Notes: generated by a model not told the origin, from the letters alone. Shown: positions 1 to 8,570, counted from the stretch's first letter. The stretch: 64,000 nt of DNA from Vibrio albus (GCF_003144035.1 NZ_QFWT01000007.1:62001-126000), one strand, 5' to 3'. A program made the numbers and translations.

Positions 1-102
1 TTACCAGATGAGCCGATTCAGCATGATCCTGATCCTATAGAAGAAGGTTTGCACGAACCTGATCCTGAACTGGAAGAGGGTGGTGACGGCAACTACTTTT
101 AA
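1..102 (+). CDS. C-terminal end of an unidentified acidic protein (partial)
   Basis: The first 33 codons are open from the window edge and stop at TAA 100-102. The tail is rich in D, E and P and ends in Asn-Tyr-Phe. It lies directly upstream of the exonuclease gene. In lambda-type recombination cassettes that place is often held by a single-strand annealing protein, but the visible residues cannot show this. Two nearby proteins (ends 1173 and 3154) also finish in an acidic stretch plus Tyr-Phe. Confidence 0.6.
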   Translation, partial: LPDEPIQHDPDPIEEGLHEPDPELEEGGDGNYF

Positions 103-162
103 CCCCTTGCGGGGGAGTTCCCCCGCGATGGGGACTCCTCCTGTTAAATACAGGAGAGAGCT
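103..162 (+). promoter_or_regulatory. Leader of exo with Shine-Dalgarno-masking hairpin
   Basis: Directly after the upstream stop codon a GC-rich stretch can fold on itself. CTCCTG (138-143) then pairs perfectly with CAGGAG (151-156) across a 7-nt loop. The second arm contains the Shine-Dalgarno sequence of the gene at 163. The same layout with different sequence recurs before most backbone genes. A regulatory effect is inferred. Confidence 0.55.
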
Positions 163-1173
163 ATGAAAATCGTCAATCTATCTCAAAGGAGCGAACAATG
201 GTTGGAATGGCGTAAAGGTGGTATTACTGCTACTGACGCCTGCATCCTACTAAATCGTTCTCCTTATAAAACGGAATGGCGACTCTGGGCTGAAAAAACA
301 GGCTATGCTCGTGAAGTCGATCTAAGTCTAAACCCTCTGGTGCGCCAAGGGGTTGAAAACGAAGATAAAGCAAGACGTGCATTTGAGGAGAAGTACAATG
401 ATATTCTCTTACCTGTTTGTGTCGAGTCAGTTCAATATCCATTGTTTAGAGCATCGCTCGATGGTCTACGAGGCAATGGTGAACCTGCTGAACTGAAATG
501 TCCTAGCGAAACGGTCTGGAACGATGTTTGTTCTGAACTAAAAAACAGCAAGGCTTATCAGTTATATTACCCTCAAGTTCAACATCAGTTGTTAGTTACT
601 GGTGCAAAGCAAGGGTGGCTAGTTTTCTACCGAAATGGGCAACTCAAGGAGTTTGTTATCACCCGAGATGAGCCTATGATAAAAGAAATTGTGGCTAAGG
701 GCACAATCTTCTGGAAAAGAGTCACTGAGCGTAAAGAGCCTGAGAAAGACCCCAAGCGAGATCTTTTTATACCGCAAGGTAAGGAAGTGAACGAGTGGAT
801 TTACGAAGCGGAGCAGTACCGACTTTATGACGCAGAAATTAAGCAGTTGGAAGATAGGTTGCAAGCGTTGAAAGATAAGCGGCAACCTCACCTTGATAAA
901 ATGAAATCTTTGATGGGTGAATATTTCCATGCGGATTATTGCGGTGTAATGATCACTAAGTACAAAGCCGCTGGTCGGGTAAATTACCAAAAGCTACTTG
1001 AAGAAAAAGGTTCGAATATTAAGCCTGAGGATTTTAACTCGTATAGAGAGGAGACCTCAGAGCGTTACCGAGTAACGGTTACAGGCTCTGTTAACCCGAG
1101 GTACATTCAAGATGAAGAGGTTTTAGCCCCTTTAAACGATGTGTCTCTAGAAGTAGAGTCAGCCTATTTTTAG
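163..1173 (+). CDS. exo: YqaJ/lambda-Exo-type 5'-3' exonuclease
   Basis: The 336-residue protein has the YqaJ viral recombinase fold. Its N-terminal block carries the family's GITATDA segment (about 20-26). Asp100 in ASLDGL and Glu110-Leu-Lys112 in AELKCP form the D...ExK metal-binding core, and the PQVQHQL motif follows near residue 137. Known relatives resect double-stranded DNA ends for a partner annealing protein. Residues 220-250 are charged and helical. The tail is acidic and ends Ala-Tyr-Phe. The start follows a strong SD (caggagagag). Confidence 0.88.
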   Translation: MKIVNLSQRSEQWLEWRKGGITATDACILLNRSPYKTEWRLWAEKTGYAREVDLSLNPLVRQGVENEDKARRAFEEKYNDILLPVCVESVQYPLFRASLDGLRGNGEPAELKCPSETVWNDVCSELKNSKAYQLYYPQVQHQLLVTGAKQGWLVFYRNGQLKEFVITRDEPMIKEIVAKGTIFWKRVTERKEPEKDPKRDLFIPQGKEVNEWIYEAEQYRLYDAEIKQLEDRLQALKDKRQPHLDKMKSLMGEYFHADYCGVMITKYKAAGRVNYQKLLEEKGSNIKPEDFNSYREETSERYRVTVTGSVNPRYIQDEEVLAPLNDVSLEVESAYF

Positions 1174-1181
1174 GCATAAAT

Positions 1182-1258
1182 AACAAGCCCTTTGGGGCTT
1201 GTTTCTAAAGCATATCGCGTCAGTGTGTTTTAGAAACAAGCAACAAAGGGCATCTACA
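1182..1258 (+). promoter_or_regulatory. Attenuator-like leader with competing hairpins
   Basis: AACAAGCCC (1182-1190) pairs with GGGCTTGTT (1195-1203) as a terminator-like hairpin. CTTGTTTCTAAA (1198-1209) can instead pair over 12 perfect bases with TTTAGAAACAAG (1229-1240). The two stems share bases 1198-1203, so they exclude each other. This is the geometry of an attenuator or translational switch. It lies between exo and the small gene at 1259. Confidence 0.5.
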
Positions 1259-1402
1259 ATGAAAACACAGAACTTCAAGCTCATGTACCTACATGGTGGC
1301 CGCTGGCTAGAACGTATCTACAAAGATACGATTTATGCCAATGTACAAAGAGTGGCAAACTCTTTCCCAAAAAGTGTTACCTGGTACATTGAGCCTATGT
1401 GA
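1259..1402 (+). CDS. 47-residue protein, paralogue A of a tandem pair
   Basis: This small protein of unknown function is 47 residues long. It aligns without gaps to the protein at 1623-1766, sharing the YANVQRVANSFP-type core and a W-x-I-x-P end. The ATG at 1259 was chosen over an upstream in-frame start because its length then matches the paralogue exactly. No known domain is recognised. It is basic and could bind nucleic acid or protein, but nothing visible proves this. Confidence 0.65.
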   Translation: MKTQNFKLMYLHGGRWLERIYKDTIYANVQRVANSFPKSVTWYIEPM

Positions 1403-1436
1403 AATGTAGACATGAAAGGGGGAATGTATTCCCCCC

Positions 1437-1540
1437 CCTTTTCCATTGAAGATTGCTTTTTCGGTCTTCAACGGAAAAGGACGAATTCTACTCTCATCGA
1501 GAGTGAAGACGCGATAGCTGGTCGCTAAAAACAAACAGCA
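1437..1540 (+). ncRNA. Structured repeat, copy 1 (TAGCTGG loop)
   Basis: A long hairpin pairs CCTTTTCC (1437-1444) with GGAAAAGG (1473-1480), with inner TTGAAGA/TCTTCAA. ACTCTC/GAGAGT (1490-1504) forms a second stem. GCGATAGCTGGTCGC (1511-1525) forms a GCGA/TCGC stem around TAGCTGG, and an A-rich stretch ends in AAACAGCA. Eight clear copies exist in 1-27,100. It precedes the gene at 1623. Confidence 0.6.
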
Positions 1541-1592
1541 TCAAACTCATTTCAATTTAACCCAACAGGGGAGCTTCTCCTGTTCGGAGTTA

Positions 1593-1618
1593 GCCTCCTG
1601 TCTATTGCACTAGGAGGC
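1593..1618 (+). promoter_or_regulatory. SD-masking stem before gene 1623
   Basis: GCCTCCT (1593-1599) is perfectly complementary to AGGAGGC (1612-1618), which is the Shine-Dalgarno sequence four bases before the ATG at 1623. An upstream hairpin is built from the aacaggggag/ctcctgtt bases at about 1563-1583. Confidence 0.55.
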
Positions 1619-1622
1619 AACC

Positions 1623-1766
1623 ATGAAAAACTACAAGCTATGTTATAAAAAGAAAGGTTCTCCGAACTGGATGACCCGAGTATTTAATGACACCTTGTAC
1701 GACAATGTTCAACGTGTTGGAAATTCATTTCCATCCACCTTTACCTGGATGATTATTCCTGCGTAA
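1623..1766 (+). CDS. 47-residue protein, paralogue B of a tandem pair
   Basis: The ATG at 1623 follows actaggaggcaacc, a strong Shine-Dalgarno sequence, and 47 codons run to TAA at 1764-1766. The product is the same length as the 1259 protein and shares with it MK-x-x-K-L, the D-T-x-Y-x-N-V-Q-R-V-x-N-S-F-P core and T-W-x-I-x-P. The two genes are separated by a structured repeat, which suggests duplication of a gene with its leader. The function is unknown. Confidence 0.65.
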   Translation: MKNYKLCYKKKGSPNWMTRVFNDTLYDNVQRVGNSFPSTFTWMIIPA

Positions 1767-1787
1767 CTCACTTTAACTTTATAGTCC

Positions 1788-1810
1788 AACCGGGCACATC
1801 ATGCCCGGTT
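1788..1810 (+). promoter_or_regulatory. Leader hairpin before the DUF3150 gene
   Basis: AACCGGGCA (1788-1796) and TGCCCGGTT (1802-1810) form a perfect 9-bp stem with a 5-nt loop. It lies 40 bp upstream of the start codon at 1850 and has no U-tract, so it is more like a leader structure than an intrinsic terminator. Confidence 0.5.
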
Positions 1811-1849
1811 CGGGACATGGTGTGCTTTCACTTTGCTGGAGAATAAACC

Positions 1850-3154
1850 ATGTCAAAAGTTAAACATCTCGAAAATCTATGCGTTATTAATGCTGATTTT
1901 GATATCTGGAGTGGGCAAACTCGTTTGTCTGCATCTGACTTTAAATTGGGTGCTGGTGGTGAAATTCCACCAGAGAAAGTAGCTCAATTAGGGTCGAAAA
2001 AAATCTGTGATCCAGCGAAGCTGAAAGGCTTTCATCGCTTGAAAACAGAAACTCGACGTTTTTTGCTTAGCTATGGTATGCCATTCATGAATGGCTATGC
2101 TGTACCCGTAGCAAAAACTGATGAGATTTGCGCCAAGTTGGACAAGATTGACGTCGAAGTTCAACAGTTAAAACACGAGTTCGTTACTGGCTACAACAAT
2201 GCCGTTGATGAATGGTGTCGAGAAAACCCTGAATACGAGACTGCTATTCGTGCTGGAGCTCTTCCTCGTGAAGAAGTAGAAAAACGAATTGGTTTTGAAT
2301 ATCAGGTGTTTATGGTTCAACCTACTCAAGATGAGCAAAGCGCACACAGACTTAATCGTAAGGTTGAGGAGTTGGGCGATGATCTCATTGCTGAGGTGGT
2401 AAATGATGCCAATGATTTTTACAACAAACGTTTAGCTGGGAAGATGCATGTAGCAACAGCTACAGGCGCAACGCTAAAAAACCTACGTGATAAAGTGGAT
2501 GGACTGTCATTTTTGAACAGCGCATTCACTCCGCTCGTTAGCCTGCTCGATCAAACACTAGCAGGGTACGAAAAGCACGGAGCTGGAAAGCGTAATATTG
2601 AAGGTATGTTCGTCTTTCAAATTATGGCCGCTGTATTAATCATGTGTGATCGCAAACGTATTCAAGAATACGCTGGTGGTTCGCTTAGTGTTGATGATGT
2701 AGCCAAAACCTTGACCAGAGATGAACTCAGCTCATTAGAGTCTGGAGCTTCTGATCAAGAAGATGAAAGTGAAGGTGTTGAGAGTGATGAGGCACTGGAA
2801 CAACCATACGTTCAAACGCAAAGCCAAGAAGTTAACCAAGAAGATGGTGAACAAGTTAATAACTTAGAACCTGAAACTATTTTGGATGACTTCGAAGCGT
2901 TTTTAGCCAACCGCACATCCAGTGCAAACCAAGATGACGAGGAAGATGATGCTTTGGAAGACAAAAGCGATGTCTCTTCTCAGACTCTGTGGGATGCAGA
3001 CCTAAATTGTGATGACATTCCAGTGGAAGACTATAGCCAAGACCCAGCAGATTATGTTGGCAAGGACTTTGGTCAATCTCACTCTAATGATCATGTTGTA
3101 AGTCAACCTGAACAGCAACCAACTGAGCTTGATGATCAGGATTGTTATTTTTAA
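1850..3154 (+). CDS. DUF3150-family protein
   Basis: This 434-residue protein resembles the DUF3150 family found beside CobS/CobT-like genes in conjugative plasmids and SXT-type elements (recognised from the N-terminal ~300 residues). The N-terminal ~310 residues are mixed alpha/beta with a helical middle. The last ~120 are strongly acidic and glutamine-rich, ending Asp-Cys-Tyr-Phe. The start follows ctggagaataaacc. The next gene is the CobT-like VWA protein, so the pair may act with an AAA ATPase outside the window. The biochemical role is unknown. Confidence 0.7.
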   Translation: MSKVKHLENLCVINADFDIWSGQTRLSASDFKLGAGGEIPPEKVAQLGSKKICDPAKLKGFHRLKTETRRFLLSYGMPFMNGYAVPVAKTDEICAKLDKIDVEVQQLKHEFVTGYNNAVDEWCRENPEYETAIRAGALPREEVEKRIGFEYQVFMVQPTQDEQSAHRLNRKVEELGDDLIAEVVNDANDFYNKRLAGKMHVATATGATLKNLRDKVDGLSFLNSAFTPLVSLLDQTLAGYEKHGAGKRNIEGMFVFQIMAAVLIMCDRKRIQEYAGGSLSVDDVAKTLTRDELSSLESGASDQEDESEGVESDEALEQPYVQTQSQEVNQEDGEQVNNLEPETILDDFEAFLANRTSSANQDDEEDDALEDKSDVSSQTLWDADLNCDDIPVEDYSQDPADYVGKDFGQSHSNDHVVSQPEQQPTELDDQDCYF

Positions 3155-3222
3155 CCCCCTCGGAAGGGACAACCACCTTTCCGAGGGTGGTTTGTTTCTT
3201 CTGTCCAAATTGGAGAAGAAAT

Positions 3223-4983
3223 ATGTCTAAAAAACGTACTGTTTATAATGCTTTACCCATCGTAGCTGCTGCTTATGGCGAGAAGTTTGGTGTTAAAGTT
3301 GCCTTGGGGTCAGATACCGCAAGCACTGATGGTCAAACTATCGTTATTCCAAATGTTCCAGATGACTATCCAAATATGGATGCTGTTTGGGGCTACTTGG
3401 CACATGAAGCTGCACACGTTCGGTTTACGGACTTCAATGTAGAAAGGCGACGCGCCTTGCACGCTCACCTAACAAACGTCATTGAAGATTGTCGTATTGA
3501 AAGAGCAATGCCTGGGGTCTATCCAGGAACAGCTTTGACACTGCACGAGATGGCTCGATACATGCTTCAAGCAGGCCATTATGAACCCGTGAGAGATGAA
3601 GACCACCCGGCATCCATCCTGTCTGCATACTGCTTGTATTGGTTGCAAACAGTTGGTGTAGGTCAAACTGCATTGCAAGAGCGTTTAGATGGCGCAAAAG
3701 CTGTGTTTGAAAGAGTTTTCCCTCAAGGTGTTGTTGTAAGGCTTAATGCCTTGCTACGTAAATGTGTGGACGCCAAATCAACTGCAAACGCTGCATCTCT
3801 TGCTGATGACATCATTAAGATGATCGAAGAAGAGAAAGATAGTGAAGAGCAGCAAAATCCGAAATCTCAACGTGAGCAATCACCTGAGCAGAAGGATAAA
3901 AGTAGTGACGACTCTCAAAGTCCAAATGGGCAGGAACAGTCGTCATCTAATGGCAATGATGAAAATAGCCAAGAACAACAGGGTGGCAGTAGTGGAGCGC
4001 AAAGTGAGCAAAATGAAAATAGCCCCGAAGTTCAAGGTAATAATAGTGAAGAGAACGCGAGCGGTAACAGTTCTCCTCCTAATGCTTCTCAATTGCTACA
4101 ACAAGTACTAAGCGCTGGAAACAGTGATTTGCCTAAAAATGCGCAAGACGCTTTGAAGCAAGAGCTGAATCTGGTAGCCCAGCAAGAAGGTGATGATCGT
4201 TACCAAACAGTACGGTCAGCAATGGATATCCATGATCACAAAGAAGCAGGGCAGCGTCTCAATGGAGATGTGAAAAGTACAACTTCAAAAATCCGACAGC
4301 AGCTTTATGGATTGGTGCAAGCCAGCCAAAGAACTGCTCATAGGAACCAAAGAAGTGGAAAGCGTGTAGACACTCGTCAACTACATAAAGTTGTCATTGG
4401 AGATACTCGTATTTTCCAGAGACCAGAAGCTAAGAAGCGCCCTAATACAGCGGTTCACATTTTGGTCGATATGAGCTCCTCAATGGATAGCCCTGCCGGA
4501 AACGGTAAGCGCAGGGAAGATATTGCAAGGGAAGCCTCTTTAGCTATTGCATTAGCTTTAGAAAGCATTCCAGGGGTTAATCCAGCAGTAACGTTTTTCG
4601 GTAACAACTCCAATGTTCCTGTGTACAGCGTTGTAAAGCATGGTCAAAAAGTACAAAACCAAACTGGTAAATTTGTCTTCAATTCACGCGGTGGTACACC
4701 GATGGCTGAGGGCATTTGGTATAGCGCATTTGAGCTAACCAAAACCAGAGAGGAACGTAAAATGATGATTGTTGTGACAGATGGTGCGCCGAACAATGCA
4801 CTGGCTTGTCACAAAGTTATCGGACTGTGCGAAGCCAGTGACATAGAAATGATTGGTATTGGTATTGAAACTACAGCCGTTAATCGACTGTTCAATACGA
4901 ACATTGTCATCGAGGATGCTGCGGATCTACAAAAAACACTGTTTAAGTTAATGGAGCGATCGTTGACCGCTTTTGCTGCTTAA
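3223..4983 (+). CDS. CobT-like von Willebrand factor A domain protein
   Basis: The start was set at ATG 3223, after tggagaagaaat; the product is 586 residues. HEAAH at residues 61-65 is a zinc-metallopeptidase-like motif. A long low-complexity S/N/E/Q-rich linker covers about 205-300. The C-terminal half is a VWA domain with the MIDAS motif DMSSS near residue 416 and a later DGAP segment. CobT-like VWA proteins work with MoxR/CobS-type AAA ATPases. No cobalamin genes are nearby, so cobalt chelation is unlikely and an element-specific role is inferred. Confidence 0.8.
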   Translation: MSKKRTVYNALPIVAAAYGEKFGVKVALGSDTASTDGQTIVIPNVPDDYPNMDAVWGYLAHEAAHVRFTDFNVERRRALHAHLTNVIEDCRIERAMPGVYPGTALTLHEMARYMLQAGHYEPVRDEDHPASILSAYCLYWLQTVGVGQTALQERLDGAKAVFERVFPQGVVVRLNALLRKCVDAKSTANAASLADDIIKMIEEEKDSEEQQNPKSQREQSPEQKDKSSDDSQSPNGQEQSSSNGNDENSQEQQGGSSGAQSEQNENSPEVQGNNSEENASGNSSPPNASQLLQQVLSAGNSDLPKNAQDALKQELNLVAQQEGDDRYQTVRSAMDIHDHKEAGQRLNGDVKSTTSKIRQQLYGLVQASQRTAHRNQRSGKRVDTRQLHKVVIGDTRIFQRPEAKKRPNTAVHILVDMSSSMDSPAGNGKRREDIAREASLAIALALESIPGVNPAVTFFGNNSNVPVYSVVKHGQKVQNQTGKFVFNSRGGTPMAEGIWYSAFELTKTREERKMMIVVTDGAPNNALACHKVIGLCEASDIEMIGIGIETTAVNRLFNTNIVIEDAADLQKTLFKLMERSLTAFAA

Positions 4984-5091
4984 TCAGTCCATGTATTGGC
5001 CCTATCCCGTCAGGGACGGGGCCTATTCATTTTAGGCGTCTAACTCCCTGATAGGGGGATAGCGTTGTATATTATTAGGGAGTATTTAATC

Positions 5092-5586
5092 ATGATTATT
5101 GGGTATCAAATTGAAGATAAGCATGGTCGTAATTGGCATGACAACATTGACCGCGCTGACAACCCCTGCACGGTTCTAAGTTAGCAAAGTGCCATTAAAG
5201 AACTTAAAATACTGCAAAAAACCAGACCTGAACGCGACTTTAGAATGATTGCTGTATTAGAGGGTGACATTGAGTATCCATTTTTTGAATGGTCACTTAC
5301 TGCGGCTAACGATCAGTATAAGACGCTTGGTGTTAGCATTTGTCATATTCCATTAGATGAGCATGAAGCACTAAATGAGCTATCCTATGCTCCAGACTGC
5401 AATATGATAATGGGTCGAAATACTGGCTGGCTCATCAAACTGTACGATGAACCTGAGAACAATCTTGGATATAACGGTATGGGGGAAGAATTTCACAATA
5501 TCTTAGTTTCGGCAGTTAAAGCTGGGTATCGCATGATTGAAATTGATGCTGATGCTCAAGTTCATGACCAGTTCCCAATATTTTAA
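5092..5586 (+). pseudogene. Unknown 164-codon gene with an internal amber stop
   Basis: From ATG 5092 the frame is open to TAA 5584-5586 except for TAG at 5182-5184, codon 31. The next codon is CAA, so CAG-CAA changed to TAG-CAA by one base is the simplest history. Codons on both sides look coding and stay in one frame. Downstream, an ATG at 5245 could give a 113-residue fragment. The function is unknown. Either the gene is dead, the stop is suppressed, or the base is a sequence error. Confidence 0.6.
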
Positions 5587-5686
5587 TAACATTTAATACG
5601 CCCAGTCTCTTATCTGGGCTTTTACTTCACACACATTTTGAACCTGGTGGGCCAACTACCAGAAATAGGCGTCGGGTTTCCCGGCG

Positions 5687-5787
5687 CTTTCCTTGAGCCT
5701 TTCACTTTCACATGTGAAAGTCGAGAGATTCAAGGAAAGTGCCTTGTGCGCTGATGTGCGATAGCTGGTCGCCAAAAATAAACAGCA
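5687..5787 (+). ncRNA. Structured repeat, copy 2
   Basis: CTTTCCTTGA (5687-5696) pairs with TCAAGGAAAG (5730-5739). The 18-nt palindrome ACTTTCACATGTGAAAGT (5704-5721) sits inside. GCGATAGCTGGTCGC lies at 5758-5772 and the AACAGCA end at 5781-5787. It precedes the gene at 5867. The 280 bp between 5586 and 5867 hold only this repeat and a leader. Confidence 0.6.
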
Positions 5788-5866
5788 TTAATTCACTTTT
5801 TATCACAGCCCTCGGGCACATCTTGCTCGACGGCATAGGTGTGTCCAATTTTTATGGAGAACAACC

Positions 5867-7027
5867 ATGACTATCGCTCACACCGATACTGACTTGAAAA
5901 TACAATCAGCTTTCCTTTGCGTTTTGACAGAGGGTTTTGATTATCCTACTGCACAAGATGCCTATGAGGCATATCGTGTGGCCGCAAACGTAGCAATCAA
6001 AAATCCAGAGAAGAAAATTTCTGATATGGGAATTAGCCTTTCTGGCCGACTGTTACCATCTCATCTCAAGACCTGCGCAGAGCTTGTCGATAGTGTTGAC
6101 TATCTGGTTAGCACTATCAGTCTAGGGGTGGAATATTTTCTGGATCTTGCACAAGGCAAACACAGCTTGTTAACGGACCCAGAAAGCCTCATTGAATTAG
6201 ATGGGGATGTGTTCAGAATCCATGAAACTAAACTTAGTTTGATGTCCATTGAAACTCCGTTGGAGCGTCATATCCCCGTTACCGACCTAGAAACACAAAA
6301 AGTTTATGGTTGGACTATTGATGGGGTTCTCGATGTTATTAACCGAGAAAGAAGTCCTGATTGGAGTGATTACACTGAAACAGATTGGGTTGAAGGTTGG
6401 AAGGAGTGGGTGGTTCCGGAAGGATACTATCAAATCCAAGAAGAAGATCTGAGACCTGACTACTTCACTGATTACAGTTCTGAGTTGTCGGATGAAAAAG
6501 TGTTTACACGTACTAAATCTGTCCAAAAAGAACCAAATGGTACTTTGACGGCAGGTGATGTATACGACTCAATTCATGACGATATGAAGGCTGTAATCGA
6601 CGGCCCGTATCTGATTAAAGCTAATGGTGCATTAGTGACAGATACGGAACTAGAGGAGGTTTGCTTGACACTCTATTTTGGCGAAAAATACAGCCAAAGT
6701 ATCATGATCAACTTTGATGAAATCTATAACGGCGTATTCCATGATGATACGACAATAAGTTTTTATTCAGGTTCTTTAAGTGAGCGACTCACATTAACTG
6801 TTGAAAAAATGCAGGTTGGTGTGAAGGCGAGCGGAAACATTCTTTCAATAGGTGAAGTCCACTACAACGTCTTTGACGCAACAGGGGAGCATGGAGCTGA
6901 AAATGCACTTGAGGCAATGAAAGCTTTGGGTAAACCAATGTTGTCGGCAGAGCAACTGTATAGCTCTCTCAAAGAGTTATGCTCAGAGACAAAAGGGCAA
7001 TTCCAGATTATGGAAGCCCGGATCTAA
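5867..7027 (+). CDS. Hypothetical protein, 386 residues
   Basis: The frame runs from an ATG preceded by ttatggagaacaacc to TAA 7025-7027. No known domain is recognised. The protein is acidic, has no membrane segment or signal peptide, and carries a W/E/Y-rich central segment (about 160-210). It is the first gene after structured repeat copy 2, so it may head a transcription unit. Confidence 0.7.
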   Translation: MTIAHTDTDLKIQSAFLCVLTEGFDYPTAQDAYEAYRVAANVAIKNPEKKISDMGISLSGRLLPSHLKTCAELVDSVDYLVSTISLGVEYFLDLAQGKHSLLTDPESLIELDGDVFRIHETKLSLMSIETPLERHIPVTDLETQKVYGWTIDGVLDVINRERSPDWSDYTETDWVEGWKEWVVPEGYYQIQEEDLRPDYFTDYSSELSDEKVFTRTKSVQKEPNGTLTAGDVYDSIHDDMKAVIDGPYLIKANGALVTDTELEEVCLTLYFGEKYSQSIMINFDEIYNGVFHDDTTISFYSGSLSERLTLTVEKMQVGVKASGNILSIGEVHYNVFDATGEHGAENALEAMKALGKPMLSAEQLYSSLKELCSETKGQFQIMEARI

Positions 7028-7098
7028 TACATTAACTCTAACGGGGCAATCACGCCCTGGTAGGCGTTGGTTGCCTCTTCAATTTTATGGAGACAGCC

Positions 7099-7463
7099 AT
7101 GAGCACAAAAAACGCACATAAAGCAAAATACCATTTCTATTTCACGACCGCTGTACTGAAACATGCAGAGGACAACCACATCAATATCGGAGATTGTTTT
7201 GGGTATGGTGAAGATAACTTTGTTGTAGATCTTTATCCATATTCAAACCTCATCTATAGATGTGATGTGTTGACGAAATAGAAAGAGCCCCAAATAAGTG
7301 GAAAGAAAGTGAACTATTTGATTTGGTTGATAATCTTTCAGATTGTTTTTGGGGAATTATAGAGCGAGAAGGGTATGACGAGATGGATGCATCAATGCCA
7401 TGCTTGGATGAGTTTGAGCTAGATATCAAACGCGCTCTAAATGTATTTGTAGGAATAAATTAA
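7099..7463 (+). pseudogene. Unknown small gene split by a frameshift
   Basis: ATG 7099 (after tatggagacagcc) opens a 60-codon frame that stops at TAG 7279-7281. A second coding-looking frame, open from 7266 to TAA 7461-7463, has no start codon of its own and continues with residues such as VDEIERAP. One indel near 7260-7272 would join the halves into a protein of about 120 residues. The function is unknown. A sequence error or programmed shift cannot be excluded. Confidence 0.5.
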
Positions 7464-7505
7464 ATCCTAAACCCTAAGGGGCCATCAAAGCCTCTAGGGC
7501 ATTGC

Positions 7506-7532
7506 TGGCCTCTCAATTTTTAATGGAGGCCA
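7506..7532 (+). promoter_or_regulatory. SD-masking stem before gene 7535
   Basis: TGGCCTC (7506-7512) pairs perfectly with GAGGCCA (7526-7532), which contains the Shine-Dalgarno bases two nucleotides before the ATG. GGGGCC (about 7480-7485) upstream can pair with the same GGCCTC strand using one G-U pair, which would free the SD. Confidence 0.55.
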
Positions 7533-7534
7533 TT

Positions 7535-8014
7535 ATGGCAATCGTAAAATTTAACATGAAAGAAGTACAACTGCTGGTGGATGAGCTTAATAAGACGAAA
7601 AGTTATTCACCAACAATGGATGATCTCTTTAAGCCTGCTCTATACAAAACAGGCAAAGCTGTTGATTCCAATGGAAACGATGAGGAACACAAAGATTTTG
7701 GATGGCCGGACTCCAGCCAGATAGACAAGTCTTTAGTCGAACCGCAGTTGCTATTGGTAAAAGATCAAGGTTTGTATCTTCTGAACAACGCAGATGTAAA
7801 AGAAAGTCCTCGCTCAAGAGGTGCTGTTGTCTATGCTCACGGATGTAATCCTGACAAAGATGACGACTTTTACGAAACTGCTCGAATGATATTTGGTGGT
7901 GATGATGGCAGCGTATCCATTCCGGTAGGTTGGTTTGACTTAGCGTATAAAGCTAATAAGCGTTATTTCAAGTTAAACGTTGCGCCAACACAAATTTCAC
8001 TTGTCCTTAAATAA
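7535..8014 (+). CDS. Hypothetical protein, 159 residues
   Basis: The internal ATG at 7535, after aatggaggccatt, was chosen because it has the SD and follows the leader pattern. The protein has no known domain. It has an N-terminal helix and an acidic middle (NDEEHKDFG; about 55-65). No secretion signal or membrane helix is visible. Confidence 0.65.
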   Translation: MAIVKFNMKEVQLLVDELNKTKSYSPTMDDLFKPALYKTGKAVDSNGNDEEHKDFGWPDSSQIDKSLVEPQLLLVKDQGLYLLNNADVKESPRSRGAVVYAHGCNPDKDDDFYETARMIFGGDDGSVSIPVGWFDLAYKANKRYFKLNVAPTQISLVLK

Positions 8015-8072
8015 CCCTTTCGGGGCCACTTGCCCTGAATGGGCAGTGGTCTCTATTAACTGGAGAATCACA

Positions 8073-8570
8073 ATGACTACACTCGCATCCTTAGAATCAA
8101 CGCTTAATCATGACATGGCAATGCGCCGTTTCTTAGATACTTTAAACCGTAATGAAATGGAGCGCTTATCTGGTGAGATTCACGCAAAATTCTACTGGAA
8201 TAAGCGTAATCCACAGTGGTATAGCAGTGACAATGCTCGCTTATTTGCACTGCTGAACCGTGCCAAACGCATCATTAAGAAGCGACTTAAAACAGGACGA
8301 GTTAAACCAGAACAAACAGAGCATGGTTCGATTATCGAACGTAGTCACTTTCCACTAGGAGATACACTAACCTTTTGGAATTGCTACCTGAACGACTCTT
8401 GGAGAATTGCTCATCAAGACTCGTCATATAGTGCGTTCTGGTATAACGAGCGTGAGCTCAAATTGTGTACCTACTGTGAAGGTGATGTGGTCTTTATGAC
8501 AGCTCCCAATAAGGAGATATATCGTAAGGATTACGAAAACCTTGATGCATGGTACACCGACAACCTTTAA
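8073..8570 (+). CDS. Hypothetical protein, 165 residues
   Basis: The start at ATG 8073 follows actggagaatcaca. The N-terminal third contains a basic helical stretch (RAKRIIKKRLKTGR, about 67-80), and aromatic residues dominate the rest. It is not a recognised family. It lies 58 bp after the preceding gene and 64 bp before the methyltransferase gene, so the three may be co-transcribed. Confidence 0.65.
   Translation: MTTLASLESTLNHDMAMRRFLDTLNRNEMERLSGEIHAKFYWNKRNPQWYSSDNARLFALLNRAKRIIKKRLKTGRVKPEQTEHGSIIERSHFPLGDTLTFWNCYLNDSWRIAHQDSSYSAFWYNERELKLCTYCEGDVVFMTAPNKEIYRKDYENLDAWYTDNL

Noticed and set aside
3842..4111. An 89-residue frame within the VWA gene
   Set aside because: It results from low-complexity codons of the linker in another frame.
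3223..4983. Cobalt chelatase subunit function for the CobT-like protein
   Set aside because: No cobalamin synthesis gene is near; VWA proteins of this type are common in plasmids and integrative elements.
5672..5686. The GTCGGG...CCCGGC bases as an intrinsic terminator
   Set aside because: There is no U-tract, and the bases belong to the spacer before structured repeat copy 2.
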